Below are positions 47,346 to 61,076 of a DNA stretch of 63,763 nt, piece after piece (within the stretch, counting starts at the first letter, position 1; each line of letters begins with the position of its first letter). The position numbers were made by a program, and so were the translations under genes. The stretch lies in assembly GCA_009602725.1 (NCBI GenBank), contig WELB01000003.1, positions 1,014,784 to 1,078,546 of the forward strand, read 5' to 3'. The stretch comes from Spirogloea muscicola. Lineage: Eukaryota; Streptophyta; Zygnematophyceae; Spirogloeales; Spirogloeaceae. Under the pieces are notes generated by a model. That model did no database searches and was not told the DNA's origin. It saw only the letters and a program-made list of their open reading frames with translations.

Positions 47346-50167
47346 AGGGGCATCCGCCGTCGACCGCCTCGGCGCCGCTCTAGCGTCACAAAAAATAAAA
47401 AAATTTGGCACAGTATTAATTTCGTTACGCTATAAATAGCCACTCTAAGATATGGCTTCCTAATGTTGGTCCACTGTGGCACCACTCTTCCGCTGCCGCC
47501 CGAGGAGCCGAAAAATCCCGGGTAGCACCCGTGGGCTCGCGCCAACCGTCGATTAGCCTTGCTGTCCGATCGGACGGCGGATGCGCGTCCCAGCCCGAGC
47601 TGCCCGCCGGGCACGGCCGGCAGACGAGCGCCCGCCGCGCCCCCCTGCGGTGCTCTTTCGGAAACTGATCTGCGTTTGTTGCCCAGTGTTATTGCTTCCA
47701 TTCGCAGGAGTCACGAACTTATACTTCGTCTTCTGCGCCTCCTGGCCTCGTCGAAGCCTATCCATGCCCTTCAAGCTGGCCTTCTATATAACCAACGCTC
47801 GACTCTGCTAAGCTAAAATTTTCTCTTCTGCCCATCTTAAGCCTACGGCTTCATTTACGTTCAGCCCCAGTATTTGAAGTAGCTTCTTCTGTGGGCTGGC
47901 TTCGCGCAGGCCTCGGCCCCTCTGGGGGTGCACCTTCTTCTTTGCATGAACAATGCACTCCTGCTGGCCTGACAATGCACTGCCCTTCGCAGGAGCGTCA
48001 ATGAGGGTCAAGCGACGTGCACTCGTACCTCCAGAGAATGTAAGTGCCTCAGAACTCCACGATCACGACCACGACCACGACAACAGCAGCCAAGTCTTGA
48101 CCATGTGCGCCGGATGCCGCCAGTATTGGTAGATTAGCAGCAACGTGACTTTTGGAGTGTGAGTGCCCAGCCGGCACCAGCTCCACTAATAACCACATCT
48201 CCATGACATTGACAACCTTACGAAGCACCTGCAAAGCGTGGTATGCATAATCATGCTGATGGGGGTCAAATACGTCCTCTCGCTTTTGCCACTGCACAAG
48301 CAGAGCTACTCCGTGAAGCAAGCCGTCTAGTTGTAGACTTGGTGTTCTGCTCTCTGCCAACTTGTGTCTCTTGGGTTGTCTACAACAAAGACAGTTGCGC
48401 TCTCGACCAATACCTTCCTCTTCCATGGCAAAGTGCACTTGTGGGCTTGATTATATGGATGTACTTCAATGAAGATGTGCGCAACTCAGCAGCTAGTGCT
48501 TGACCACAAGGAGAAGCTGTGCAATATGGTACCTACTCAAAGCATAACCCAACAGATCAAATGTGCTCTTTCATTGTGGTATGGCAATGCTCAGCAGGAG
48601 TTCTTGCTCTTGAAGTCCTAGCAAAGCCAGTGCCATTTGCCAAGACTCTGTGATACAAAGGACCACAAGACCGGAATGTGCCCATTGTGCGCAGGCAGAG
48701 AGGAGGCAGAGGGCCAGATAGGGCGAGGCTTGAGTTTCTTTCAACTGCAGTGTCCCATTGTACATGTGTCCACCTCGTCAGACTCGATAACAGCATGTTC
48801 ACAAGTTGGACGTCTCTGGTCCTGCAACAAGTAGCAGGCTAACAGCTGCAGCTGTTGCCCCTCTCTAGAGCAGGTGACGGGTTGTTAAGTATGTCACTGC
48901 AAGGGTAATCATAGCAGGTTTGCTTGCTCATCATGTGCATAGACTTCCTGGATCGAGGGCATGAATAATCTTACACGTGCAGAATGCTAAACTGCAGGAG
49001 ATCATGCAAGGCAAAGAACCAAGACTGCTGTTAGACGTATGAAATCACTGTGTGCCTCACCTGGTCCTATTTGCAGACTGAACACATTAGCAAGTCATCA
49101 CGTGTGATTTGTTCTGAATTGTCGTAGAGCTGCGGCATATGGCCAAAAAAAGGGGCACGCACAAGCAGCACCAGCTCAAACAGCAAGCTGGCACTGCCAA
49201 GATAGTACTTCAGACTTAGAAGCAGGCAGAAGTTAGCACACTGGGAAGTGCACGTACATCACATCAAGACAATGTAATTTTCCCATTATAATCCCTTGGC
49301 CAACAAATTTATGTAGCAGAAAAAGTGGGAGCAACTTGCTGTCATTAGATTGACACCTGCAAAACCAACTTTGTGAAGGAATGGGTAATCAGCACCCACT
49401 CATCTGCCTGTATGCCAACACTATGCTCCTTTGCAGCACATATACAGCCACTATCTTACGCTGGCACACCAAACATAAGTCCTTATTAAGGTTTGACTGT
49501 GACTTCTAGAACACCAGACAAACAAGCTGCCAACACTACTGAGGGCAACTTTGAAGATTAAGCAGAAGTCAACGCTGCCCCTCTTTTACCCATTATGTAT
49601 ATCAATGGTGTGTACATGAGGTTGTGGCCCTGCAGCTGTTCGTTTCTGCTCAGGGACCAGACTGAGGAACGCATTTTTTGAAGGCAAAGAATGTTTGGGT
49701 ATTGTAAGTGGGCCAGGGAAGGAAAAGAAAGGTAGTGAGCAACCCAGGGGTATGTGATGATGGAAGAACATGTAAAGTCGTTAAATGCCGGAAAGAGCTA
49801 GCCAGGGGGGACGACTGGCAAGAAACCAGGCATTGTAGAGTGCAGTACGGCGCCCAAATTTCCACCATAAAGGGGCTGCCGGCTTAGAGGCATGTGATCC
49901 AACATTGCCTCTCCAGAGTCTGCCACCTGCAGATGCCAAGACATTCCTCATTAGCTTAACCATAGAGATCATGCTCTGAGCACAAATAAAGCAAACCCTA
50001 ATGTGCTCAAGGTTTGTGCAATCCTGAAAGCCTCAAATTGGCGCTGCCCTCAACAATGCTTGGCTGCAGCTGGCTGCAGCTGGCATAATCCAAGGCCTAT
50101 TGGCATTCCTGACCCTGCTTTGGTAGATAGAAGGCCTCCAGTCTTTCTGGGATCGCTGGCTAGCTAG
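47346..50167. other. Stretch without a confident gene
   Basis: Begins AT-rich, then holds a family A-like repeat at about 47889-47945. ATGAGGGTCAAGCGACGTGC at 48001 opens MRVKRRALVPPEN before a good GTAAGT donor at 48040, a possible first exon with no partner found. CACGAC repeats follow at about 48060-48083. A minus-strand open stretch 48438-48049 and a plus-strand one 48243-48503 overlap, and neither has a known domain. 48850-50150 shows nothing recognisable. Confidence 0.4.
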
Positions 50168-53100
50168 CTAACCTTTCCTGATGGGAGAAGTAAATATCTT
50201 CCTCTTCCTCTTGTTCTTCTTAAAGCCCACCTCTGCTGCTGAAGCTCCTGCTTGTCGAGATGAAGGCATGTCGCCTCCATGTAGGCCTGCCTCCTTTCTG
50301 CCTTCGTCCATTCCTAGGTGTGAACCCCCATGGTTGTTTGCTTGTGGCAGCATCGCGGCAAGAGCTGGCCAGAAGGATGATTGTAATGAGCAGACCTCCG
50401 CAATGGTAGCACAACCTTCACTAGAAGGGTGCATTCTGGACGGCACCGGAGGTGGCTTGTTCCCAAGCAGCACCTGCAAGAGCGGAACTTCATGTGAGGG
50501 AATTGACCTTGCGACTTCACTTCTACAGGCAGGCATAAGATTACTCTCGTTAAGGCCAGGGCTTGTCACGAACTTCTGAGCCCGGGCCCATACCTTTACG
50601 ACTGCAGCTGCGGAGGCGGAGATGGATCGCAAATTGTATCTGCAAACAGCAAAGCGGTCGAGCAATCCACGACACATCAGATAGTAGTGGCTCCTTGTCC
50701 CCTTTCCTTTCACTCTGATGGCTACAATTGTAAGGGCAAGTTTGGAGGCTAGCAATGATGCCAGTGTGTCACAGGCAATAATTTGGCAGTGATTTAACAA
50801 GCTGATGGATTTGCGGGAGCCTACCCTCCTTCCAGGACAACAAGCATTCGCCCTTGTGCCAGCGGCATGAGAAGGGATGCCATGTGAGCATATCCCTCTG
50901 GGGTAACCTGGCAAGGAAGAAGATCAGAGTGAGCAACCAGATGAGCATGTCCTGCTCCTCTCTAAGCAGCAGAAGAGGAAGCAGTTGTGAGCAACCACGT
51001 CTGAAGCATACAGCTTCTGCTACCTAAAATCTAGTAAGCAATTGTGCAAGTTGTAAGATAAGGCAGGATTATTTAATCAGCCTGAAAGAAGAGCCAGGAC
51101 ACTGACATCACAGGCTCCTAACGGGTCACCCCTTGCTGCGTCGAAGCCAGCAGAGATGATTGTCAAGTCTGGTGCAAATTGATAAGCTGCAAGACAAAGA
51201 GAATACAAACTGTCACACACACAAGGTGATTGACGGTACAATTTAAGAGGCACGGGCATCTGAGTTAATGAAGCGTCACATGCATTTGCAGATTACATGA
51301 CATATGAGTGTGCAACCGGCTTGATCAAGCACAGCTAAAAAAGGACATAAGAAGGAATGCTGATTTCAGGTAAATACTACTATCACCAATTCTATATCAG
51401 GACAACCTATGGGGAGAACCACATAAAAGAATGCAGCAAGGTAGTCATTGTCTCCTATGCCGCCCCGGCTCCAAGGAATGTTTACAGAGTAACCTTCTCC
51501 AGGACCAATGCCCACCTGAAATATGACAAGCTGAGATATCAGATATCTCCAAGGATTTGGTGACAAGGCAGGGCAAACAGAGGCACAACAGTGTAGAATC
51601 ATTGTTCAGAGGCTTTTCTTAAGGACCTCGTGGGCAGCTCCGGTGCCAGGGTAAAAATGCCCGCCGTCATGCCGATGTATGGATATGAACAAGACCTGCC
51701 AGAAGCAGATGCCATGGTAGAGGCAAGTCAACATTGAGCAAGTGACATGAGTCGTTGCAATGTAGTAACAAGAGTCAAAAATGCAATGTAAAAGGCAATG
51801 GGTTGTGAGACACAGCCTCTCAAAGCAAACATTGTGGTGATCGTAGCAACGACAAGTTGCTAGTAAGAAGAGCTTCTCACAGATGGATCTCTCTCAAAGA
51901 TCCTCTGGGTCCCATTCCCATGGTGTACATCCTAGAAAAGAACAGGGCAGTCTTTCATGTAAGCTTCATCAAAATCCAATCAGAGCTGATGACCGCATGC
52001 TATAAGAAGTTGGATGTGAAGTACCCATGCCTGCTCAGTAACCATGCACTACACATTACCAACTGGCATTCATAAAAATTACAGTAAGATCAAACCTCAA
52101 CCTATGTAAGATGGGCTCACAGATTTGCGCTATTGCTTGGGCTTTGCCAGCTGGCATTTGTGCAACTTGCACCTAGCATTGGGCCAACTGCACTGGTACG
52201 AAAACCTTCAACTTAAGAGTGGCCAGCACTTACCCAATCTACAATGAGAATTTTCTTGGCTCCAGCCTCTTGTGCTGCTCTCGCAGCTACAGCCACGTTG
52301 TTGTGCAGACAAAAGCCCATCACGGCATCACCTTCAGCATGATGGCCTGGTGGTCTCACCTGTCGTCCCATGGTGATTGTGAGAGGCCTACGCCATAAGT
52401 CCTTCAAGCAGACACATAAAAGTGACTACTCGATTTTGGAAACTCGTGATTAGAGTGCTGGTACTGACCAGTGCAACGCCGTTCCGAGCATCGCCCGTAG
52501 CTATTGCTACAGCCAGATCGACAGCGGACCCAGCTGCCAATCGTGCAGCCCTTGCAGAATACTGATTGGAGTACGTGTCTGGAGTGAAGTATCTGTAGAC
52601 ACAGGAACTTGCACCCATAAGGGTTCAACACATGGAATGGCTCTTCATGCAATAGCACCAATCTGACTATCGCAGGATCTTATTGCACACACGCTATGCA
52701 CAAATTGCACAACCCATCCCTCCTGTTACTTGTCCGAGTTACTCTTCTGAGCATGTAAGAAACTACACTGTCAAGCTTAATAAGACAACGAAAGTGTGAA
52801 GTACAGATGTAATTGACCTTTGACGACTTTGACAGCTTGATTCCACTACATCCACATGCTCATCTGAGTGGACCTGCCATCCATCGGCACGTATGCATGC
52901 TCAGCACATGTTAATCTTCTCCACATCTCCAAGTCAACTCTGCAATGGATGTGAAGCTAAATTTAGAGAAGCAGAATACGATGTCTCTGCTGAAAGACTA
53001 GAGGCTTCACACACATTGCTCATAATTGCTGGCACAAGGCACCGCCAGCAGAGTGCATCTCAATATCAACAAGAGCGCTGCATTTACTTTGTCACCTGGC

Positions 53101-55242
53101 ATGATCTCCCTCAACATTACCTTCAGAAGCTCCTTCTGAGTCACCTCCCTTGCTGGGATGGGTATACATCGTCCGGGAAAGAGACCTGCAAAGATCCACA
53201 GACACGAGGTCAGCGAGCCGCACTTAGCAGAGATGTCGCACTTTATGTACTGAGCTATGCAGAGCCTTCACTGCAAGTCTGGGATGCAAATGCATGCTAT
53301 CATGAGCTTCATAGTTATAGCTGCTTGACTATGTCACAGGCAGACTACCTGCAGCTGCTAAACCGCCAACTATGGCACGAAGTCGATCTGGCCTCTCAGG
53401 ATGTGGGCTCATGTTACCCTGCGAGCAGGAAAGCAGAAGTATGTTGAATGCATGTACTTTTGAGCATCAGCATGCATCAATTGAGAAGTTCCTATACACA
53501 TAAAGTGCTGAATGATGAAGGGGTTGATGTGCACCTAAACGACTTCTGACGGCATAGCAGAATTTACCTCTTCATGCATCAACATGCGACTGTCAAAACC
53601 CACAGCAGTAGCAGCAGCATTTGCCCAGTCATGAGGGGACTTGAGGCCTGCGACTGTCACGACCGCCTGAGCTGCTGTTACAGCAGGCGTCTCTTCCTCC
53701 CTCTCACCATCCTCATCTGCAGCGACGCCCAGTGATTCGGGGTCTGGCTTCAAGTCTGATGGGCCAGCGGCTGCATCTGCCACATGGGAGCGCTTTGGCA
53801 ACCCAGGAGGCGCCATGAAGCCCTCCTCCAAGATGGCTGAGTGGCGGTGTTCTCCACAGAGCTGCCAACGCAATGGAAGTCCAAAGGAGCTGTCAGAGAG
53901 GGTGTTATTTGCATTACGATATCCAATGATCGTTGTTGTACAATGGATGTTACTTCTGCCATGTGCACGTGCTGCTAGTTAAGTGCAGAAGAGCCTGGAG
54001 GAACGGCAGGATGGGTGAGAGTTGCTCTCGGACCTGACAAGTATCGGCTTCGAAGTGCAAGTTGGGCATGGTGCAGTTGGTGCAGTACCACCTCGGATGC
54101 GCCTTGGCTGGCTCATAGTCGGAGTCGTTCGACTCCAAGTCTTCAAAGATCACAAGCACAGAGGATCAGTGTCACACAGTGAGTACTTAACTCACCATCG
54201 AGTGAAGAGGGGAAGTTAGCATGTATTCTCATCCTGCAGACCCCACGTCCTTGCACAATGCTACTTGTAGAACGAGTGCAGGATCACTCTGACATGGCTT
54301 GATTGACCTGGTCATTGTAGATACTCATGCACTGAAGCTTATGCATCTGACCGCGTGTAGTATATTGCGAGGGAGCTCAACAAGCTGACAATGACACTGC
54401 TGCTTTCCATTTGGCCAGCAAATGAGGACTTTGGGAGCAGAAGTGCAGCCTTCTCTATCAGATAAGGCATCACATTCAACCTCATGTGGCACATTGTTGC
54501 TGCATGCCCCTTATCTCGCACTTGTGATCAGCCCCATGAATGTTGCCATGTTAAGGTACTGAGAGAACAATGAGTAACCAAAAGCCCCTACTCAACGTCC
54601 GCATCCAAGTGCTTCGGTGATCAAGGAGAAAAGACACTGGATTTTGCTTCGGGATGGCCTTCAATAGATGGTGCCGCAGCAGAAGCCATTGGGCAGAGTA
54701 GGAAAGGTTCACAACACTTGCAGCTGATATGCCTTGTGAGGACGAGGGCAAACGGTCAAGCTGAGCGATGTACCATCATCGTCGGCGCTCCCATAGAGCG
54801 CCAGGAGGTCGTCGAAGCCCCTCCCCGTCCGGCCGACGACGTCGTCCAGCCCTCCTCCACCCTGCACTAGGGCGTCCATGAGCTCCATGTCCGCGCCGAC
54901 GTACGAGGTGGACGCCATCCTCGCCCGTCTGAACCTGCCTAGAGGATGGTCACCAAGGGCTTCTGCGCCCGGGGGCTCCCGCTGGCCAGCAGCCTCCTCG
55001 TCAATGTCGCTCCCGCCCGCTTCCGGCTCGCCGTCGGCCTCCTCGTCGTCGTCCTCCTCGCCGTCCTCCTCGGACCCTTCGCCGTCCCCATTGGCGTCCC
55101 CCTCGCCGCCGCGGCGATCGGTCATGTCGTCGTCGTCGTCGTCGTCGGCGTCCCAGAGCTTGTCCCCGACAACGGCGCCCAGGCTGGGGTTTGCAACGAA
55201 GGCAGCTCCCGGGGCTCCCCAGGAGCGTGGGCCAGGGTCCAT
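50168..55242 (-). CDS. HDA15: Class II histone deacetylase with RanBP2 zinc finger (HDA15 type)
   Basis: Zn-dependent lysine deacetylase. Fifteen exons join in phase: 55242-54774, 54140-54034, 53861-53568, 53418-53349, 53185-53121, 52873-52818, 52592-52469, 52359-52234, 51931-51881, 51695-51627, 51515-51407, 51186-51107, 50907-50825, 50639-50594, 50473-50168. They sum to 2055 bases, 684 residues. Exon 1 is highly acidic (runs of Asp and Glu). The RanBP2 finger spans exons 2 and 3: [19 protein letters not shown] joined to LCGEH. The deacetylase domain starts [11 protein letters not shown]. Catalytic and metal residues are intact: [77 protein letters not shown] and VLEGGYNLRSI. The tail ends [17 protein letters not shown], a likely nuclear localisation signal. 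The finger plus class II domain is the HDA15 arrangement of plants. Confidence 0.95.
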
Positions 55243-56205
55243 CTCGAGGCCTTCTCCAGAGCCTGCCAGGAGCGTCGCCCCCTAGCTGAGAAACACGGCC
55301 AGGTTACGGCTAGGGCCCTAAGCAGCCAGCACCATGGAAGGGCAGGGCAGGCTCCTCCCCCCGGGGGCTTGCTCCGAGCGCGCCCTAATTTCGGCTATGG
55401 CGGGTCTAGGCCCACCCTCCGGGAGGCGGCACGTGCGCTGCCTCCCCGCGTCATCTCCGAGCCCCGAGTTCAAGAATCCGGCAAAACGCCCCGCCCCCCC
55501 CCCATGGTCCGGGAAGCCCTACTCCACGTCGGCCGAGCCCTCCTCTGACAGTCAGGGCTGCTGACGGCAAGCCGCCGGGGACACTTTCGCCCGGACGGGG
55601 CCAGCAGCGTGGCCTGCACGTAGAGGAGTGCCCACGTGGACGACCACGTGGCAGGTGGTAGCCGACCTCCCCTGACCAGCCCCCATCAAGCTTGGAGTTA
55701 ACGCCTTTTGGTTGAGATCAAACCACCGGTTGAAGTCCCTCGTCGTGGCGGGCTGGCATTTCCGTTCTTTGATTTTGTATTGTTTTTGTTTTGTTTTTTG
55801 TTTTTGGAGTGGCACTCTTGACGGGGGCAAGGGCTTTGAAAAGCCAGCCCGAAAAGAATTTTGGCCGCGCGTCCTGGGCGCTGACCATCTTGCAGAGCAC
55901 AGCGCCGGCCGCTAACGTCGATGGAGATCACTTTCCAGCCGTTATACTAACAGCCCCTCACTCAGCTCATCAGGGGCGTCTCTTCACAGTGATTGATCGA
56001 ATACCGCCTGCCGGCGCCGCCCGCCGCCGGCGCCGCCGNGTGGCAGCCCCTGGCCTGCCCGCTAGTCCAGCGCAGCGGCAGCCGCCGCCGCGGCGGGCGA
56101 CACCAGGGCCAGCCTCGGCGGCGTGGCGCTGAGCCGCTCTTTCTGCGGGCACGCCGGATCTGCCGTTGCACGGCCGGCGGCTGCCGCCGGCGGCCGGCCA
56201 GGACC
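55243..56205. other. Divergent interval between HDA15 and GLYR1 genes, with repeat copy
   Basis: Holds a T-rich run and a family A-like repeat in reverse (about 55800-55858, GGCTTTGAAAAGCCAGCCCG). A one-base gap is at 56039 inside GC-rich sequence just upstream of the GLYR1 start. Promoters of both genes should lie here, but no motif was identified. Confidence 0.5.
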
Positions 56206-58731
56206 ATGGCAGCTCTGGAGCTGGAGCTGGGCTTCCTGGGAGCCGGCATCATGGGCCTCGGCATGATCCGCAACCTGCTTAAGGCTGGCCACAAGGTCAA
56301 GGTGTGGAACCGCAGCCCTGAGAAGGTGAGCATTCCGCACTCATCCCGGATCATGCAAGCATCAGCATCGTCACCTCAGCCAGAACCCCATTGGAAAGGC
56401 CGTTAGATAGACCAAGCTACTAGTGGTGCCTAGCGCGTCGTCGCCGGCCTATCTGTGAGATACTGACTTGTTAAGTAGTTGTTTGTAACAATGTGCTTGA
56501 GGAGGCGGAGCTGCCTCAAAGGGCATGATACGGCTTGTCTCTGCGTGGTCTGGCTGGTGGCACAGTCCACTGAATAGCTTTGCTTGTACCTCAGAGCCTT
56601 GCCATGGAGGCTGGCTTTGACGCTGCGACTGCTGCTGCCATTCCGTTCCGTCGATGATAGGTCGACGCGTTGGTGGAGGAGGGTGCTTCAAGGGGGAGCA
56701 CGCCTGCAGAGGTGGTGAAGGCCTGTGACATCACAATTGCAATGTTAGCTGACCCGGAAGTGGCGCTCGAGGTTGGTTATATTGACTTTCAGTATCACCT
56801 CACAAGAACCTCGGACTGTATTGCAACATACTGTCTGTCTACCATTGTACACATTCAGTGTACGGGGATCTCAGGGAGGTGGTTTGTCTCATACTTGCTC
56901 CTAAACACACAGTCTTTGAAGCTTTCCAGTTGAGAAGGGTACTTGAAATGGATCCTGCTGGCCAAGTGCTCAATGAGGCCTCAAGGTTGGAGACAACGTT
57001 GAGCAGTCTTGTAGCCAATCTCTGAGCAGACGCTGTTGGCATGAGCTTGCAAAACAGGTAGCACTTGGAGAAGGTGGAGTAATTGAGGGCATTTCAGAGG
57101 GCAAGAGCTATGTTGACATGTCCACTGTTGACGCCGGCACATCAACGAAGATTGGACAAGTGCGTACACCCCATTCCAGTCGCTTCTCCCAGTACTTGTA
57201 TGTTATCATGTACCACTGTAGAAGGCTGCATTTGTTGCCAGAAGTCGTTGTCACTACCAGAGCTTCTGCGTCAACAAAGACCTAGACTGAGCAATTACCT
57301 TCATCACTAAAGAGGTTCTGGCCTAGCTTGAGCTGGGAGGTCCTTAAATAGCAGTGTGGCACTGGCCATGGACCACACGGAGTCTCCCTTATCTCAACAC
57401 TGGTGTAGTTTTCTTGCAAGTCTTACTGTGACTCTGTTCGGGTATGACTGGGCCTGCATACGTATCAGGCTGTTGCGGAGAAGGGTGGAAGGTTCCTCGA
57501 GGCCCCAGTCTCAGGGAGCAAGAAGCCAGCCGAGGAGGGCACACTCATCATCCTTGCTGCAGGCAACGAGGTGGGATCATCAGAGCATCTTCTGCTGGAC
57601 CTTGACCCCCACAACAGTTCTGCTTGAAAGTATGACACAAGTTGCCAGAAGATGACAATGATTGCCAATTGCATCTGCTACTCTCCTTGTATACAGTGCC
57701 TACCTCTGTTGATATATGATCATGTCTGGGGTTGATGCATGCAGGCACTCTTCAAGACTGTGGCGCCAGCCTTTGATGCCATGGGTAAGAAGTCGTTCTT
57801 TCTGGGCGACCTTGGTAATGGAGCACGCATGAAGCTGGTCGTCAATATGATAATGGGCAGGTCAGTTCGTCTTCTCTGAGCACCTCCTCTTCACCTTGCT
57901 CATATTTGCAGAATCTGGTTGCGGGCTGTCTTTCGCCATGGGAAAGGTCACACATCTCTGACCAGCTTTGGCAGCACTTGCTTTGTGGTCAGCATGATGG
58001 CCTCATTGTCAGAGGGGCTTGCTCTCTGTGGCAAGGCTGGCATCAGTCAGCAAACGCTCCTGGAGGTGTTGGTAAGACTCAAGCGCTGAGTAGCTTACGG
58101 CCAGGCTGATGCTTCATAGCTCGTGCTAATAATCGGTATTAATGTACTGTCAAGCAGAGTCTGCCTGCTTTGTTAGGTGTTCTGTGGATGTTGTTGCGGC
58201 ATGCAGGGAGAAATTTCATGAAGCTGGCTATGTGAAGTCGTTGCGAACAGAGAAGTATCTAAAGTCATTGCCTGCAATGTCTTAAGGTCAAACGTTCTTT
58301 TTGTCAGTCTGACCAATGCTATGTGGAGAAAGCAGGACCTTGGTGTGATGAGCAATGGGCTATTCAAGCTGAAGGGCTCATCGATTTTGCAAGGCAACTT
58401 TCCTCCTGCGTTCCCTTTGAAACACCAACAGAAGGACATGAGATTGGCATTGGCAGTTGGAGACGAATGCAACCAGCCAATGCCAGTTGCGGCAGCTGCT
58501 AACGAGGTTAGCCCAGCAGATTCTGCACTGAGCGCTTATTTGGGAATTTCTCATTCCTGATTGGTCATTGTGTTGGCTCTCAGACTTCTGCTCATGAAAG
58601 TTTGGCCCTCTGTTTCACAAGGAGTTGACTTGCATCTTGGACGGCTAATACTGCAGGCATACAAGCGAGCAAAGGGAATGGGCTTTTCTGATGAAGATTT
58701 TGCAGCTGTCTTTAAGGCTATCCAGCAATAA
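56206..58731 (+). CDS. GLYR1: GLYR1-type glyoxylate/succinic semialdehyde reductase
   Basis: NADPH-dependent beta-hydroxyacid dehydrogenase that reduces glyoxylate to glycolate and succinic semialdehyde to gamma-hydroxybutyrate. Eight exons join in phase: 56206-56325, 56661-56771, 57058-57159, 57469-57570, 57745-57860, 57993-58071, 58336-58506, 58657-58731 (876 bases, 291 residues, the usual length for plant GLYR). The Rossmann fold opens [18 protein letters not shown]. Substrate-site segments are [14 protein letters not shown] and [18 protein letters not shown]. The catalytic Lys is in [15 protein letters not shown]. The C-terminal helices include [19 protein letters not shown] and end [10 protein letters not shown]. 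No clear transit peptide precedes [12 protein letters not shown] and no peroxisomal tripeptide ends the protein, so it is probably cytosolic. The short GSKKPAEEG form is that of GLYR, not of 3-hydroxyisobutyrate dehydrogenase. Confidence 0.94.
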
Positions 58732-59342
58732 GCCGGACATACTGGTGGCCTACCCTTAGGTCTGTGACATAGGAAGGGCGCAAGTGTAGTGGCGGAATGA
58801 TGTTTGTGCAGTAATTATCCTGATTTTGCATCATCTCCATGTCAAATATGCCCAGTGCTTACACCTGGTTTTTCTTGCCTGCGTGTTAGCTGGTTATACA
58901 ATGTTGAGGTGCACTGTGTCATCTCTAGTGTTAACCAGAAGACAGTGCTTTCTTATCCCTGTACCAAAAGAGCAGCACAAAGAGATTGCCAGGTTGTGCA
59001 GAGTACCACTTGATCACTACCTGAGCGCACCGTCCGCCCAAGGGCTTCTGGCAGTGGCTTTACTAGGTGACAGACAGTTCTGCATCCGCGGGGTATAGAA
59101 GGGCGCTTATAAAGCGAAGTTGTTTAAATGGCTGACAGCATCGATTCTATGGGCATGACCATGTACTTCAGCCCTGCTGTAGATTATGCAAGCATGCATA
59201 CCAACAAGGCGGCTTATTGAGCAGACAGACACTCCTTTCAGAGGCCTCCCTAATTAAGCGATTTAGGCCGCTCTGCGTGCAGATGGACTCTGAGGTATGG
59301 GGCGATGTGGGCTTCCCTTGTCTGCGCGGCTGTGTATGTATA
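58732..59342. other. 3' flank of GLYR1, nothing recognised
   Basis: Short open frames only. A plus-strand stretch 58826-59098 shows no domain. The interval ends at the TA target of the pogo-like element. Confidence 0.5.
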
Positions 59343-60376
59343 CAGTCATACCTCGTTATAGGCACCCACGGATAAGGGCACATTAGGGCAATCCCTCGAT
59401 AGTGGCACCTTTTTGCGGGAAGCACTTTTTTCCCCAGGCAAAAGTGACTCGATAAGGGAACGTGCCGTTATGTACAGGCACAGTTTTTCGGGGCAAATTC
59501 CCCCACTAGAAGTGCCTATATGAAAAGAAAACAACATATCTCTTATGTTCTCTACAGGTCGGGGGGTAATGAACCGGGCGCGAGGGTTTGGGGCTTTACT
59601 GCCTCGAAAAGCCAGCGCAGAGCGGCTCATTACCGTCTCCCCGACGGCCCCCACCAGTCTCCATGTCTCCCAGACGGCCCCCACCAATCTCCAAGCCACG
59701 GCGTCACGAGGCCCTCGTTGAGACCGCTGCTCGCCGCTAGCGCCGCTTCCAGGCGGTCGTTGACAGCTTCGTCGCGGAACGAGCCTCGTCGGCCCACAGG
59801 AAACACAAGGCGCACGGAAGCTGCCTCCTCGTCGGCCTCGAAGCGAGGCGAGGCTTTGGCGCCACCGCCTTCGCCTGCGCCTGCTGCCACCGCCACCTGC
59901 GCTCGCGGCGCCTGCGGCAGCAAGCGGCAGCCGCGGCAAGCAGCAACCTCTAGTTGGAGGGGCCCTCCACTCGCTACTTATCCTTGTGGTAAGCTTCTCC
60001 TCCAACAGTCATGGCTTCGGATTCTTGGTTGCTCGCACTCGCTGCTGTGAGGGCACGGCCTGCGCATGCCGTACACAACCACGATAGTCTTGAGCACTCT
60101 CGCCTCATTGCATTGTGTTAGTCGCCTTTGAGAGGCATACTTTGCTTGAGACAACTCTTCCTTGTTGCCTTCCGAGCTTGCTTGACCTACTTATGCATCT
60201 CCCAAGGGCTTCCTCCTTAAGGCTATGGCCGCACAGTGCCTCGTAGACATGCGAATCCTGATGTCAAGGGTATGCACGTTCGCGTCTTCTCATGCAGGAA
60301 TGTAAAGATGGCCACAGTGAGAAAGGACAATAGGGTCGGCTTCACGAACCTAATATGAAGTGAATAATCTGAATAG

Positions 60377-60670
60377 GTGGAGTCTCCAATGACGGATGAG
60401 GACATCATAGCTGAAGTGATGCCCCCAGTGACAATCGTCGAAGAGGAAATCCCCGGCGACCTCCCACCACCGAGGATGACTCATGAGGAAGCCAGTGACC
60501 ATCTGAGGTGTGTCTCTCACTACCTCGCACAAGAACTGCAATTTTTCGGTCCACAAGCTCTGCTCACGTGCGAACGATGGAGGAACTCTATGACAAGCAA
60601 CGCTCTGAGGAAGAAAATACAAACAACAATCGAGGACTACGTGGCCTCCAACAACATCGACAACGAGTAG
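60377..60670 (+). pseudogene. C-terminal tail of a pogo-type transposase
   Basis: MTDEDIIAEVMPPVTIVEEE, then GDLPPPRMTHEEASDHLRCV and a short charged helix to a stop at 60668-60670. A [ST]DEDI[IV]xxV block, an acidic run, then PPPxxxxxEAxxxLxxLxxYL is the usual end of Tigger/pogo transposases (Asp/Glu-rich tail after the DDE domain). The catalytic domain should lie upstream, but 59500-60376 does not contain it, so the gene is a remnant. Confidence 0.55.
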
Positions 60671-61076
60671 GAGCGCATCAGAGTTCGCTGGTCTTCATTT
60701 TTCATTGAGCTTGCAAGGCTCACCAACATCGAGCACGTCTTGAGGCTAGGTAGAGCTGAAATGTGCACTCCCTCGCTTCCTCCTCCTACTTTCAGGTGCG
60801 CTTGCTTGCCCTCTTATGTGCAAGCAAGGCACCTATGCATGCTCGGGCCATATGTGCCCTTGCCGAGGCTGGTCCACAATGTAGCCCACATCGCACTTTG
60901 CTTGTCTTAGCCAACCCCATCGACTTGCGGTCCCATCTAATGCGTCCTTACATCACCCTTGATATTACTAGTCAGCCTGCCTACACTTGTATGCGAGCTT
61001 ACAGTCCCACCTCCTATCGGTGTCCTGCGATCTTGCATTGTTTCATTGAGGGCGCGATGAGCGATGGTAGCCGCTC

